Shown piece by piece: positions 30,948 to 42,504 of a stretch of 64,000 bases of DNA. The position numbers and the translations under genes were made by a program. This DNA comes from Leucosporidium creatinivorum (Eukaryota > Basidiomycota > Microbotryomycetes > Leucosporidiales > Leucosporidiaceae): positions 124,001-188,000 of the forward strand of contig BCKL01000019.1 in assembly GCA_001600635.1 (NCBI GenBank), written 5' to 3'. Positions within the stretch are counted from its first letter, which is position 1. Each line of letters opens with the position of its first letter. A model generated the notes under the pieces. The model did not search any database and was not told the DNA's origin. It saw only the letters and a list, made by a program, of their open reading frames with translations.

Positions 30948-32695
30948 TCACTGCTCCCCCCTATCCGCCTCCAACCACTCAGCATACTTCCTCAACCTCT
31001 CCTCCTCCCTCCCTTGCTCCTCCCTTTCCTCGCGCTCATCCCCAAACCCAGTGCCCGCAAGATCGACGCCCTGCCCCGATTTCTTGTACGTCTTGATAGA
31101 GTCGTCGGCGAGGAAGGCGGCGATGGACCGGCCGGCGAAGAAGCGGGCGTTCATTTTCTGTGTTGGGGGGGAGAGGAGAGGAGGGGAGAGGAGAGGAGAG
31201 GGAAGAGAGAGAGATTCAGTGGAGAGTGGGGAGAAGGAAGGGAGAGAGAGAGAGAGGTGAAGGGACGAACGGCGATGCAGGCTTGCGCGGCAAGGTCCTC
31301 TTTGAACCGGACGGTGATGATGCCTTGTTCCTCCTTCTGTGAGGTGGGGTGAGCGAGGAGGCAAGTTAGCGGGGGGTAATAGAACCAAGCGACCGAAAAA
31401 AACCAACAAAACTCACATCATACAGCGTCACATTGGTCACCTCGCCCATGGTCTCGCACTCGTCGCGCACGTCCTCCTTGAGGTCCAGCAGCAGCGTCGC
31501 GTCTTGCTCCAATTCCTGCAGGGTGAACATGCCTTGTAGGACGACGAGCTTGCTGTACTTTGCTTTGGCTTTGAGCGCGGCGGTCGAGTCGTCCTCGTCG
31601 GAGGACCAGTCGGTGAGCTTCCTGTAAGAGGGAGGGGTGGGGGTCAGCGGGAGGAAGAGGAGGAGGAGGAGAGATAGGGAGGGAGGGAGGGAGGGAAAAA
31701 GTGGGAAAACGCACTGCTTGAGCTTCTCTGCCCGTTTCCCCGCCTTCTGCTTCTCCAACTCGGCCTTCTTGGGGTCCTTGTCCTTCCCTCCCCCTCCCCC
31801 TCCCTCGGCCTTCTCCTTCCCCTTCCCCCCACCACTCTCCTCACTATCCCTCTGTTCAAATTCGGCCTTCTTAACCCTCATGACTCCCTCCCCACTGCCC
31901 AACTCCAACTCGGTCTCGTCAAACAACCTCACCGCCAATTCCACACTAGCCTCCTGGAGATAAACCACCAATGCCTCCCCTTTGAACTGTCCTTGCTCGT
32001 TTTTGTACATTTTGATCTTGGGCCGCCCGTCGCCGTCCTCGAGGATGAGACCCGCTTTGGAGAAGACGGAGGAGAGTTGGGTGAGGGTGGTGGAGGCGGG
32101 GAGGGAGGAGATGAAGACGGCGGTGGGGGCGCGAGGGGCGCGAGGGGTCTTGTTCTTTTTGCTTTTGCTCGTGTGGTCCGGATCGTCGGCCTTTCGCTTC
32201 TTGGCTTCGCGGGCGAGGACGGCGGCGACGGGAGCCTGGAGGTGCGAGTGCGAGTGGGAGTGGGGAGGCGAGGCAAGTCAGCTTGCTTGCTGGTCGAGGT
32301 GGACGAGAGCTACAGTAGAGAGGGAGGGGGAAGCAACGTACAGATTCATCGACACCTGCTACCGAGTAGGCTGCTTGTTGAGCCGATACGAGCTCATCCT
32401 CGAGCTGGAGGGGGAGAGGGAGAGGGAGTGAGTCGCCAACAAGCTGTAGAGAAGTAGAGCGAGTAGAGAAGAGAAGAGAAGGACTGACTAGTGGTACCCA
32501 TGCTCCTCTAGTTTCCTCCCACTCCATTTCTGTACCATCATCTGCTTCGAAAGCCCATTTGTTGGACTGTTTGTTGAAGTGGATGCGAGGGTCTGAGGCG
32601 AACGAGGCGGAGGAGGATGAGGAGGAGGTGGAGGGGGATGCTATGGGGGCTGATCCACCTGCAGCTGCAGGCACAGTCGAATTGGGCGGAGGCAT
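30948..32695 (-). CDS. Tat-SF1/Cus2-like U2 snRNP splicing factor
   Basis: The human HTATSF1 and yeast Cus2 family binds SF3B1 and the U2 snRNP through RRM and UHM-type domains. The minus-strand start is MPPPNSTVPAAAGG, then FNKQSNKWAFEADDGTEMEW, the typical N-terminal block. A Lys-rich linker precedes RRM1: APTAVFISSLPASTTLTQLS, then KIKMYKNEQGQFKGEALVVY. After an acidic/Lys stretch comes KLTDWSSDED and the second RRM, KLVVLQGMFTLQELEQDATL, ECETMGEVTNVTLYD and then (about 31355-31260) EEQGIITVRFKEDLAAQACI, RFFAGRSIAAFLAD. The tail is acidic. About six exons are seen; introns inside the gene are G/A-rich on the plus strand. The ATG at 32695 is preferred over an in-frame ATG at 32776, whose extension is only Pro/Ser/Leu repeats. 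Confidence 0.85.
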
Positions 32696-33344
32696 GGCAG
32701 ACGAGCTGAGATGGTCGGGGAGGGAGGGAGAGAGAGAGAGGGAGGGAGGGAGGGAAGGGTTGGCTCTGCACCACATCTTTGTAGCATGACGATTTCGAGA
32801 CTCTTAAACGACTGCTCTACACCAGACTAGCCTCCTTCAGTCGTCGACCTCAACACACCACTTCCGCTTAGCTTCAACCCTCGCCCGCTCTCTGCGCCCA
32901 GCTCCCTCCTCAAGCACACGGGCATTACACTCGAGCAACACCTAAATAGCACCAGTAGCCATCTCCTGCTCCCCAGCCAGCCCTCCCAACTTCAATCTGA
33001 CTCTTCAATTTCACCGACCCCGAGCAAGTAGCTCACTCGACTTCCGCAACTACACACTGCAGATCGCCCGAGTGCTCGCAAAGGAGGACCGAGGATCCAG
33101 CCCTCTCATCGAGCTCCCTCGGGAGCACTCCACCAACCTGGAGCTCAGCAAAGACAGGCTCCAGGAAGCCCGTCAACCTGCCCATTTCGGCGGGGGAACC
33201 GAGTTTCGGAGCGCTTCTGCTTCCCTCGGGTTCAATGTTCTTCGGGAGGGATGATGAGACCCTTTCTTGCTCTTCTTGCTCTCCCTTCTCTGTCGACTTT
33301 CGTGAGCTGCTTGAACACCCGACGCAGACGACAAGGACGACACG
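32696..33344. other. divergent promoter region with GA-rich repeat
   Basis: About 650 bases separate head-to-head genes. Near 32718-32760 lies a GGGAGAGAGAGA/GGGAGGGAGGGA microsatellite just upstream of the splicing-factor start. I see no credible gene; a 60-codon frame at 33072 has no known relative. Confidence 0.45.
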
Positions 33345-35160
33345 ATGAGCGATTCAGAGTTGAACCCCCTGCTCTCGCAACTTCAATCGGACCAGATTGT
33401 GAGTTGGGTTTGTCTCCTCCTCCTCGTCGTCGCGGTTCAAAGCAGGCGGCTGATCCCTTTTCGGGTTTTCCCTCCTCTCCCTTTCCTTCCCCTCCCTTTC
33501 CTTCACCTTGACCTTCCCTGCTCCTTCCCCACCTCGGCGCCGCGCCCCTCCCCTCCCCGCTCCCAACCCACGACCACGACCACACAGATCGGCCCCGTCC
33601 TCCTGGGCGCCATGGCCCAACTAACCCTCTACGGCTTGACCCTCTCCCTCCTCCTCCCCTCCCCCACCTGGCGCTCCTCCCCCCTCCCCACCCGCTCAAT
33701 AATCCTCCTCGTCGTCCTCCTCAACACTCTCTTCACCGCCATGGTCGCGCACGATATCTGGCACTACGGCACCTTGCCCCTGAGGGGCTTGTATGATGTC
33801 GTTGCTGGAACTTTGGTGCAGGCGAGCGAGCCGTGTGTCTTGGGAGTGATTGCGTTGGTGGTGCAGTTGACGCTGGGGTGGAGAAGTTCGAGGGTGAGTG
33901 CTAGTGAGGGCTCACTGGATTCATAGCTTTGCCTAGGCTTTGTGTGCTGGAGCAGCGAGGCGAATGAAAAGGAAGGAGAGAGAGCTAAACCTCGATTTGC
34001 TCGGCGCTCGGCCCTCCTCTTCGCAGATCATCCAACGACCCCAAGTTCGGTGGATCTACTTCACCGGCGTGGCGACGCTTGCTGTGCTGTATTTCCTTGC
34101 CTGTATTGGAGTCACCGTGTAGGTCTCTCTCTCGACTTTTTGTGGGTGGCAAGGAGCAGTCCGAGGGAGGGCGGTCGCTGACCTCTGTCCCCTTCGCTCG
34201 GCGACTCAGCGCGAGTGTGTGGTATCATCAAGGGAAGGTGGGTAGCGCTTGCCGTTTTTTTTTTCTCTTCTACTCTCTCCTCTCCTCTCCCTGTCGCACT
34301 CTTTCCTTCTTCCTCCCACTCGGTCTCGCTTTCGCAGAGCCAGAGCTGACATCCAAGCTCTGCTACAGTACGACGACCTCGCCGGCCTCTCCTTCACCTC
34401 CTACCTCGGTCTCTGGATGTGGTGAGCTCTTTTCCCTCCCTTCCTTTCCCTCCTTTGCGCTCCAGCCGAGCCGAGCTGACCCCTCCTCCTCCTCCTCGAC
34501 TCGCGGCGCGCGCAGGGGCGAATGCCTCACCGACCTCGTCATCACCGTTACCTGTGCGCGCGGCCCCCTTCTCCCCCTTCTTCTCCCTCCTCCCACTGAC
34601 CCTCACCCTCCCCCAACACAGACCTCATCCTCCTATACCGCCGCCTCTCGCACCAAAACGACCATGTCTCCTCCGTCATGCGCTTGATCGGGCTGCTCAC
34701 CATCCGTAGTGCAGCGTACACCACCGTCTTTGCTATGCTCGCTGCTATTACGGCGCAGGCGTTCCCCAATTTACCGTACTATGATGTGCTGTACGCCTTT
34801 TGTAACCCGCTGCGTGAGTTCGGCGTTGCTCGGCTCTTCTTCTTCCCTCTCCTTCGCTGACTTGACGGAGCGACGACGATAGCGTCACTCTACACCCTCT
34901 CCCTCTTCACCACCCTCTCCATCAAAGACACGGTCCAACAAAAACTGGGCCACCACCGTGAATTGTCCGACTTGCAGGTCACTTCGCCTTATACGTCGGC
35001 CTCCGCCTCGGGGTCGGGAGGGGGAGGGATGGCGCAGATGAGAGCCGCGGGACCGATTAGTGTTAGCGTGAGGGTCGAGGGGTTGAGGTATGGTGAGGAG
35101 GAGGGGGAGGGGGGGAAGGCGTTCGAGTGGGCTAAGGGGAGGGGGAGGGAGGAGGTGTGA
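33345..35160 (+). CDS. seven-helix membrane protein, DUF6534-like, dispersed copy D
   Basis: A fourth relative of the tandem group, 18 kb away and in more exons (about eight). It begins MSDSELNPLLSQLQSDQI, then after an intron IGPVLLGAMAQLTLYGLTLS and two further helices. Short exons give IIQRPQVRWIYFTGVATLAV and ASVWYHQGK. The C-terminal half has GECLTDLVITVDLILLYRRL, where copies A-C have the A-D-V-x-I-S-x-A-L-W-F-N-L-R-R pattern. LIGLLTIRSAAYTTVFAML and LYTLSLFTTLSIKDTVQQ follow. The tail is Gly/Ser-rich and ends in GRGREEV. It keeps the SLFTTL signature and helix order but few loop residues, so it split off before the A/B duplication. Function is unknown. Confidence 0.72.
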
Positions 35161-35735
35161 GAGGGGAGTGGGGAGGGGTTGGTTATGTGTTGTAATGTTC
35201 GTTTCTCTGTGCCCTTCCTATTTGACTTGGGCGGTTGCTGGAGAGAGGAAGGGAAGGTTCGGCGCGCGCGAGAGGGTGGAGCGGGTCGTTCAGGTCGAGG
35301 ATGGGAGACTGGGTACGAAGGACAGTTGAGCAGGAAGAAGGGATGAGCCATTGAGTACGAGAAAGGCTGAACCTCTCGAAGTAACTTGCTCTTCTGCAGC
35401 TCGTCGCGGAGACAAAATTGAGGAAGGAGCTCGGCCGAGACTTCTGCACCTGTGCCCCCTTCGGCTTTCTCGTGTGCTACAAACGCTAGGAAATATTGAA
35501 CTAAATCAACACATTGTTACTCTAGTACAATTCTGCCCGCTGCACCCCAAATTGACGGACATCTTCTCCACCTTCAAAAGGGCAAACTAAAGGACCCGCG
35601 ATTGCTCGCCCAGCGAGCGCTCAGCGGCTTGACTTCTTACCGCATCTCCCTTGACTTTGCACAGCAGCGACAGCGCGAGTAGGAAGCAGGGAAACCTTCC
35701 GAGCACATCGACCTACAGGATTTCAGCCAGGCGTA
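35161..35735. other. intergenic stretch, phytochrome promoter
   Basis: About 575 bases hold the 3' end of copy D and the promoter of the phytochrome gene. A lower-GC patch lies at about 35480-35590. No gene is supported. Confidence 0.45.
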
Positions 35736-38700
35736 ATGCCTTACTTTTCGACTTCGGCGCCAGGGGAAGAAGGGAGTCCAAGCCGGGCAGCAGCTCCTTC
35801 TCCTCCTACGTCGCCACCAACACCGCCAACAGGGATGGCCCCTCCTCCGCCATTCGAACGACGACCATCGTTGAATAATGGATCCTCGACGCGTATCTAC
35901 CCTATCAAGAGCGTAGCACACCCTTCGATGAGGGCCAGGCGCAACTCGACGGCAACGACCCTCAGCGGAGGTCCTCTTTCCCCTCGTCCCCTCTCTCCCG
36001 TCGAATCTGTGCCTTCCAGCTTTGGAGGAGATGTCAAACCTGCCAGCTTGGACCCTTTTCTCGCGGAACCTACAACACACGAGAAGTACAACAACCGCGA
36101 GGCGGAGGAAGGCGCATCTTCCGCTGGAGGCAGCGATGTTCAGCTCTTTATGAGCGAGCGGTTCGAGCACCAGGAAGGCGAGGATGGGGATCATTATATT
36201 GTGACGGGGCGGAATGGTCAGATTGAACGATGCGAGGATGAGGTGAGTTGGAGGGAGGGAGCGCGTTCGATTCGATCGAAAGGGTCCCGCTAACCACTTG
36301 ACCTGCTCTTGTACAGCCGATTCATGTACCGGGCGCTATTCAGGCGTATGGAGTCCTCATCGCTTTTGAGAAGGAGGAGGATGGGAGGCTCGTAGTGCGC
36401 CAGGCGTCCGAGGTGAGGCTCAATTTATCCCCGCTCTACAACAGCTCGAGCCGAATTAAGGCTCTGTAGGGACTCTGAGCTGTAGCTGACCATCTATCAC
36501 CACTACAGAACACCCGGCACATCATCGGTCTCTCCCCCTCAGCCCTCTTCCGCGCCTCAACCCTCGCCGACCTGCTCGATGCCGAAGAGCTCGACTCCCT
36601 CCTCGACGCCATGGACGCCCTCGACGAGCGCGAACTCGACGACCACAACATGGAGCACGGGCCCGTCTCGTTCGAGCTCTCCGGCTTCGGCGCCCCAGGG
36701 ACCGACACTTCGGACCCTCACTCCCCCGCTCGCCTGGAATGGCACTGCCATGCCGCGCTGCATCGTCCTTCGGCAAATCGACCCAACCTGCATATCCTCG
36801 AACTCGAGCTCGTGGACGATCAGATCAACCCGCTCAAGACGGTGCCGGAGGAGGTGCCGGGCGAGAGGCATGGGATGGATTATGATGAGGTGCTCGAACC
36901 GTCTGAGGAGGCGTTGAGGGATAGTACGGTTTCGATGATCAAGCCGTTGAGGGCTTTGGCGAGGATTCGGAATAATCGAAGAAGAAGGGCGGCGGCGGCT
37001 TCGAGCTCGACCTCGAGGCAGCCTTCAGAGACGGATTTCGTGGCTTTGCTGTCACAGGTGCGTTCGGGTTGCCCGTTTCGCTCGAGGATCATGACTCACA
37101 TCGCGCATCAACAGGTCAACGACCAGCTCGCCCGCGCTACGGACCTCAAGTCCTTCGCCAAGCTCACCGCGAGCGTCTTCGCCGAGATCTCCGAAGCGTC
37201 TCGCTGCATGGTCTACCAGGTGGGTCATTCGACCTCCTACCATCGGCACGAAGCTGACATTGTCATCTCGCAGTTCGATGAGCAATGGAACGGCAGCGTT
37301 CTCGCCGAGCAGGTCGACTACACCCAAACGCACGACCTCTACCTTGGCCTCTCCTTCCCCGCCTCCGGTTCTTCCCCTCTTCCTCGCTAGCATTCACAAC
37401 AAGCTCACCCCTGTGCACCTCCACAGACATCCCGCCTCAAGCTCGCGAGCTCTACCGCATCAATAAGGTCCGCCTCCTCTACGACCGAGATCAACCCACA
37501 GCGAGGATGTGCTGCCGCGACGTCGCCGAGGTCGAGACGCCGTTGGACATGACCCACTCGCTACTACGCGCGATGAGTCCCATCCACGTTAAGTACCTCT
37601 CCAACATGGGCGTGCGGTCGAGCATGTCCATCTCCATCGTGTGAGTTGGCTCTTGCGCGCTCTCATAGCCGAAGAGCAGAACTGACTCTCCTCCTCATCT
37701 CGCAGCGCCTTCGACCGCCTTTGGGGACTCTGCACCCTCCACACCTACGGCAAATACGGCCACCGCGTCTCCTTCCCCGTTCGACAACTCTGCAAACTCC
37801 TCGGCGAGGCCATCGGGCGCAACGTCGAGCGCATCTCCTACGCCACGAGGATCAACGCCCGCAAGTTGATCCATACGGAACCGTCGGTGGAGAACCCCTC
37901 GGGGTTCATTGTCGCCAAGAGCGAGGATCTGTTGGCGCTGTTTGATGCGGACTTTGGAGTGCTGAGTATTGGGGATGAGGCCAAGATTATGGGCGAGACG
38001 ACGAACTCGCAGGATATCTTGGCGCTTTTGGAATATCTGAGGTTGCGCGAGTCGGCGTGAGTTCCTCTCCATCGCTCTACTCGATCGCCGGCGCCGAGCT
38101 GACCCACTTTCGCCGCCCTCGAACAGCGAGACCATCTCGACTCAGGATATCAGCACCGATTGGCCAGACCTCGAATTCCCCTCGCAAGCACCAGCCGTCG
38201 CTGGAGCTCTCGTCGTCCCGTTCGTCTTCTCTTCACCTCCTCCCTCATCTCATCGCTTATCCCCACGCCTCCCTCCACAGACTCTCCCCCGAAGGCAAAG
38301 ACTTCATCGTCTTCCTCCGTCGCGGTCAAGAACAAGAGCGCAAATGGGCAGGCAATCCCCACTCGAAAGGATCGACCCTCGAGCCTCGGACCTCGTTCAA
38401 GACGTTCACCGAGAAGGTCGTTGGCCGGTCGAGGGCGTGGTCGGATGAGCAGGTCGAGAGCTCGGCGGTGTTGCTGTTGGTTTACTCCAAATTCATCGCT
38501 GTGAGTCGGTGTTGAGGCTGTGGAGATGGGGATCGAGCTGACGAGAACCCGATGGAACAGGTTTGGAGGGAGAAGCAGTCGGCGCTGGCTGCTAATCAGC
38601 TGAACGCGATTCTGCTGTCGAACGCAAGCCACGAAGTGCGGACGCCCCTCCACGCGATCGTCAAGTAAGTCTCGCCACTCCACTGTACTCGATCAGCTCG

Positions 38701-40862
38701 CTGACACTCTGCCGTGTCCTCCCACAGCTACCTCGAACTCGCGCTGGAAGGCGACATCTCACCCGAGGCGCGCGAGCACATCTCCCGCTCACATGAGGCG
38801 TCTCGCTCCCTCGTTCACGTCATCAACGATCTACTGGACCTTACCAGGACGGAGCAAGGTCAGGATCTGTATCTCCAGGTGAGCGTCGACACGAGCGGAG
38901 AGGAGCGGAGCCTTCTCGAGATCGACCGAGGCTAACCTCCCGCCCACAGGACCCCTTCAACCTCCCCAACACGCTGGAAGACGCCCTCGCCGTGCATCGT
39001 CGAGAAGCCGAACGCCGAGGCATCAAGCTCGACATCGTCGAATCGCCGCTCGGTACACCACCAGTCCTCCTCGGCGACCGCGCCAAGATCCGAGTGATGA
39101 TGATTAAACTCGTCGAGAACGCCCTCAAGCATACGAAGGAGGGCGGCATCCTCGTCGAGTGGGGAGAGACGTCCCTTGGCGCTGATACGACCGAGAACGC
39201 TGTGGCCAAGGCGGAGGACATTCGAGTGGCGTTGACGGTCACGGATACGGGATCTGGGATTGCGGAGGAGAAGCAAGAGGCTATCTTTCGCGAGTTCGAG
39301 GCGATCCAGCAGGATGGTCCGGAACAGGATGCGGCGGTCGGACTTGGACTCGCTACGGTGGCTCGTATCGTTCGGTGAGCTCTTGTTTGCTTTTCTCGAG
39401 TAACCTGAACCTTCGCTGACCTTTTCTCCCTCCCCCGCAGGATGCTCGGCGGTCAACTTCGGCTCGACTCCAACACCAACGAGGAGAGGGGCCCGGCGGG
39501 AACGAAGGGTGAGCTCGACTGCCATATGCTTTCGGGCGAGCGGACGCTGACAGCCCCGTTACACCACCCAGTCACTCTCATCCTGCCGTTCCGGATAGCG
39601 GCAACTCCGCAAGCCGACGACGCCACCGTCAGCGGTCGACCCACCGCCGAGCGTCGCATTAGCAATCTCGCTCGTCGCTCCAGCACCAACAGCGGCGGCA
39701 GCGGAGGCAGCGAGATCGACTCACTCATCGCCGACATGTCCTCCTCCCTCCAAGGCGACCCAACGTGCCCCCAATCACCCAGCTCGACTCGTCGGCATCG
39801 CTCCCTCACCTCTCGCTCGACCAACAGTCGCAGCTCCAACGTCTCGGCCGGCTCGCTTCGTCGCAGTGGGTCGCTCAAGAGCAACAGCCAGATCTCGGCG
39901 CCGGGCCAAGTCAAAGTCCAGGACTCCATCACGCCCTTGCGCGCCTCCAAGATCGACGCCTTCGAGGACGACCGCTCGCACACGCCCAAGGTCAGCGCTG
40001 CTGCCGGCAGGCCTTCGACTCTCCCTTCGGCCCCCGGGAACGAGGACGTCAAGATCCGCGATTTCGAGAAAGAGGAGCAGAGCAAGGCCGAGGATCGACG
40101 GAAGCGGAGCAGCACCGACGCCGAGCAGAGCAAGGCAACTTCTGCCGTCTCGTTCAAGGTTCTCGTCGTCGAGGTGATCTCTCTGTCAGACTCCCGCGTC
40201 TCTCCATCGCTTACGTGTCTCTTCCGCTACTCAGGACGAGCCCATCAACGCTACCCTCATCGAACGGCGACTCAAGAAGGACGGGCACGAGGTCACTGTC
40301 GTCCAGCACGGCGGCATGGCCGTCCGAGCGATGGAGGAGGACCCATCGTTCGATATCATACTCATGGACCTCAACATGCCTATCATGGGAGGACTCGAGG
40401 CGACGACCAAGATTCGCCAGATCGAGACCGACTACAAGGATGATTCCTCTCGGCCTCGCACGCACGTACTCAACGGTCGCATCCCCATCCTCGCCGTCAC
40501 CGCCAACTCACACGAGCGAGGACGAAGCGAGCTCGTTGATGCTGGGCTTGGTGAGTGACTTTGCGCTGCTCGGCGATGGAGGGTTGGAGCTGGGAGGCGC
40601 TTAAAGGATAGAGAGCTGACGATGTATTCGCTTCGACCCCAACAGACGGATGGTGCCTCAAGCCTATACGCTTCGCTCGCATGTTTGAGCTCATGTCGGG
40701 CGCCGTCGACCTCGAGCAGCGTCGGAGAGACTTGTACACGTGAGTCTTACCCGCCATTCGCGCTCTGAGCTTCGAGCTGACCCGTCTTCTCGCGACAGAC
40801 CGGGAGAGTGGGAGCGCGGTGGATGGTTAGCAGCACCTCCCTCGGCGCATGGGAAGCAGTAA
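35736..40862 (+). CDS. fungal phytochrome, hybrid histidine kinase
   Basis: A red/far-red photoreceptor of about 1,370 residues in 16 or so exons with the full fungal order. After a disordered N-terminus of about 160 residues comes ERCEDE joined to PIHVPGAIQAYGVLI (PAS). Cys166 in CEDE-PIH is where bacterial and fungal phytochromes bind biliverdin. The GAF domain has SFPASDIPPQARELYRINKV (the D-I-P motif) and MSPIHVKYLSNMGVRSSMSI. A PHY domain follows, with VVPLSPEGKDFIVFLRRGQ. The kinase shows H-box SNASHEVRTPLHAIV, N-box MIKLVENALKHTKEG and G-box TDTGSGIAEEKQE. After a Ser-rich linker the receiver domain has VLVVEDDEP, phospho-acceptor DIILMDLNMPIMGG and GWCLKPIRF. All key residues are present, so it should sense light and pass phosphate. 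It likely feeds a multistep phosphorelay. Confidence 0.93.
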
Positions 40863-41274
40863 GGGGGCGAGGCTCGCTTTGAGACACGGTTTTGAGCCTT
40901 CGCTTGTTGTACCACTTCGATTTTAGTTAGAGCGATTCGTAGACGGCTGCATTTCACATCGCTATCAAGCTACATCACTTTATCTGGTGAAACGGCGATC
41001 TTTCATCAAACCTGCCCCTTCCCCCTCCGACCGACTGACGTCGCTGGCACTTGCGAAAGCCTGGACACTGCTGAGTCGTCTCGTTTTCCATCTTTGCGCT
41101 CCTACGAAGCTACAGAACAACACACTCGCCTACTTGCCACATCTACCAACTCGCCCTTCCCACTACCACCTCTCCCCTCCTGCTCGGCGCTCCCCCTCCT
41201 CCTCCTCCGGCTCAACCGCACAAAGGCGTCGTTCTCGCAACTTGCGCGTTTGGCCCTCTCGATTCAACCACATC
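40863..41274. other. intergenic stretch
   Basis: About 410 bases with a pyrimidine-rich run (CCTCCTCCTCCTCCGGC) about 75 bases before the next start. No gene is supported. Confidence 0.4.
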
Positions 41275-41720
41275 ATGAGCAGGAGCAGTTCTTCGATGTC
41301 TCCCGAGTCGAGCAACGATATCGCTGCAGTCTTGGCTTCAGCACCTCCGCCACCTCAGGCCTTCAGCGAGGTTAATCCTGCGTTGCAGAAGGAGTGCGAT
41401 GCCTACCAGCCCAAAGACACAGATAAGGCGCTGCAAGAATACCGAGGTACGTGCTCGGCTATTCCACTGTGCTGAGCTGCACTGCAGTTGACTACGAATC
41501 GCGGCTGACCTTCGGCTGTTCCTTCGGCGCAGAGTCGCTTCGGCTGCACATGGCTCGTATGGCTCAAGGACTGGTGTCGCGCGACCTCAGCAACCCAGCA
41601 CACAACAGCGCTTCCAAGGTACAGCCGCCTGCGGCAACTCAGGTCAAGGATCCTGCACCCCAACCTCTCACCCATTCCGACAGCGATCCGTTGTCGGGAG
41701 CTGCTGCACCGCGACCTTGA
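41275..41720 (+). CDS. small unrecognised protein, two exons
   Basis: About 120 residues. Exon 1 begins MSRSSSSMSPESSNDIAAVL and runs to KDTDKALQEYR. An intron of about 80 nt, with a CTGACC branch site and CAG acceptor near 41532, joins it to ESLRLHMARMAQGLVSRDLS. The middle (about residues 30-75) is a predicted amphipathic helix rich in charged residues; both ends are Ser/Pro/Ala-rich and disordered. No membrane helix or targeting signal is seen. I do not recognise a family. The coding call rests on the clean splice and frame preservation. Confidence 0.5.
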
Positions 41721-42504
41721 GGAGGAGCACGATGGAGCGGGAAGGAATCACATGTATATAGCTTCTTCCACTCCCTGCTTGTATATAACAACACTCGTTC
41801 AGCACCACAAGAGGGAAGACTTCGGCGCTCGGCGCTCGACTGCTGGAAAGGGAAGACGTCGCTTGCGCCGTACGCTGGCTCTCGTCGACGAGCACACATC
41901 GCTCCAGCATCTTGGGGCCGGCGTCGTCTGCCCGCGACGGGCTGCATGGGCTGCCACAGAAGCTGCCAGGGGTGCCTCGGTCGAACTTGCCAGGGATGAC
42001 GGCGGGGGCGAGAATATCTTGCATGCAGATCGCCAGGCAAGCTTGGGAGGGCTCCGGACGGCTTCAAAAGGCTTGTACGACGACGAGCGTGAGGGATTGT
42101 CCGGAAAACTGGTCGCAGGAAGCCTGCAACACTGCGAGAGCTGCTCGGCGAGCTCGGCCCTGGCTTTGCGAAGGGAGGGGGAGGCGGGAGGCGCGCAGTG
42201 TCACAACATACACATAGTGTGATGCTCCAAGCTCCTGCAGACTCCTCTCCCATCCTCTGCCCCACTACGAGAGCATCTCAAACGGCGAACTAGCTGTTTC
42301 CAGCGGTTGTCGTTCCCCCATAACCTCGTCTCTCTTCGACTAGCGAACAGGACCAGCAGCACAGAGACAGATATCTACCGGTATCTAAGTACCAGCCTCG
42401 GTAAGCTGTCCACCTCTCGCCCTTCTGCAGAGCGTCACTGACTTGAATCTCGCTGCCCCGCTCGAAAGCAGCTCCTCAAAATCGGCTTCACCACGCGCTA
42501 AACG
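41721..42504. other. intergenic stretch
   Basis: Nearly 800 bases. Opposed frames at 41752-42222 (+) and 41639-42265 (-) overlap over their whole length and neither shows a domain, so at most one is real and I support neither. The last 130 bases precede the Cwf19 start. Confidence 0.4.

Noticed and set aside
41639-42265. Opposed long frames as genes
   Set aside because: Each covers the other, neither has splice-consistent extension or a recognisable domain; GC-rich DNA gives long chance frames.
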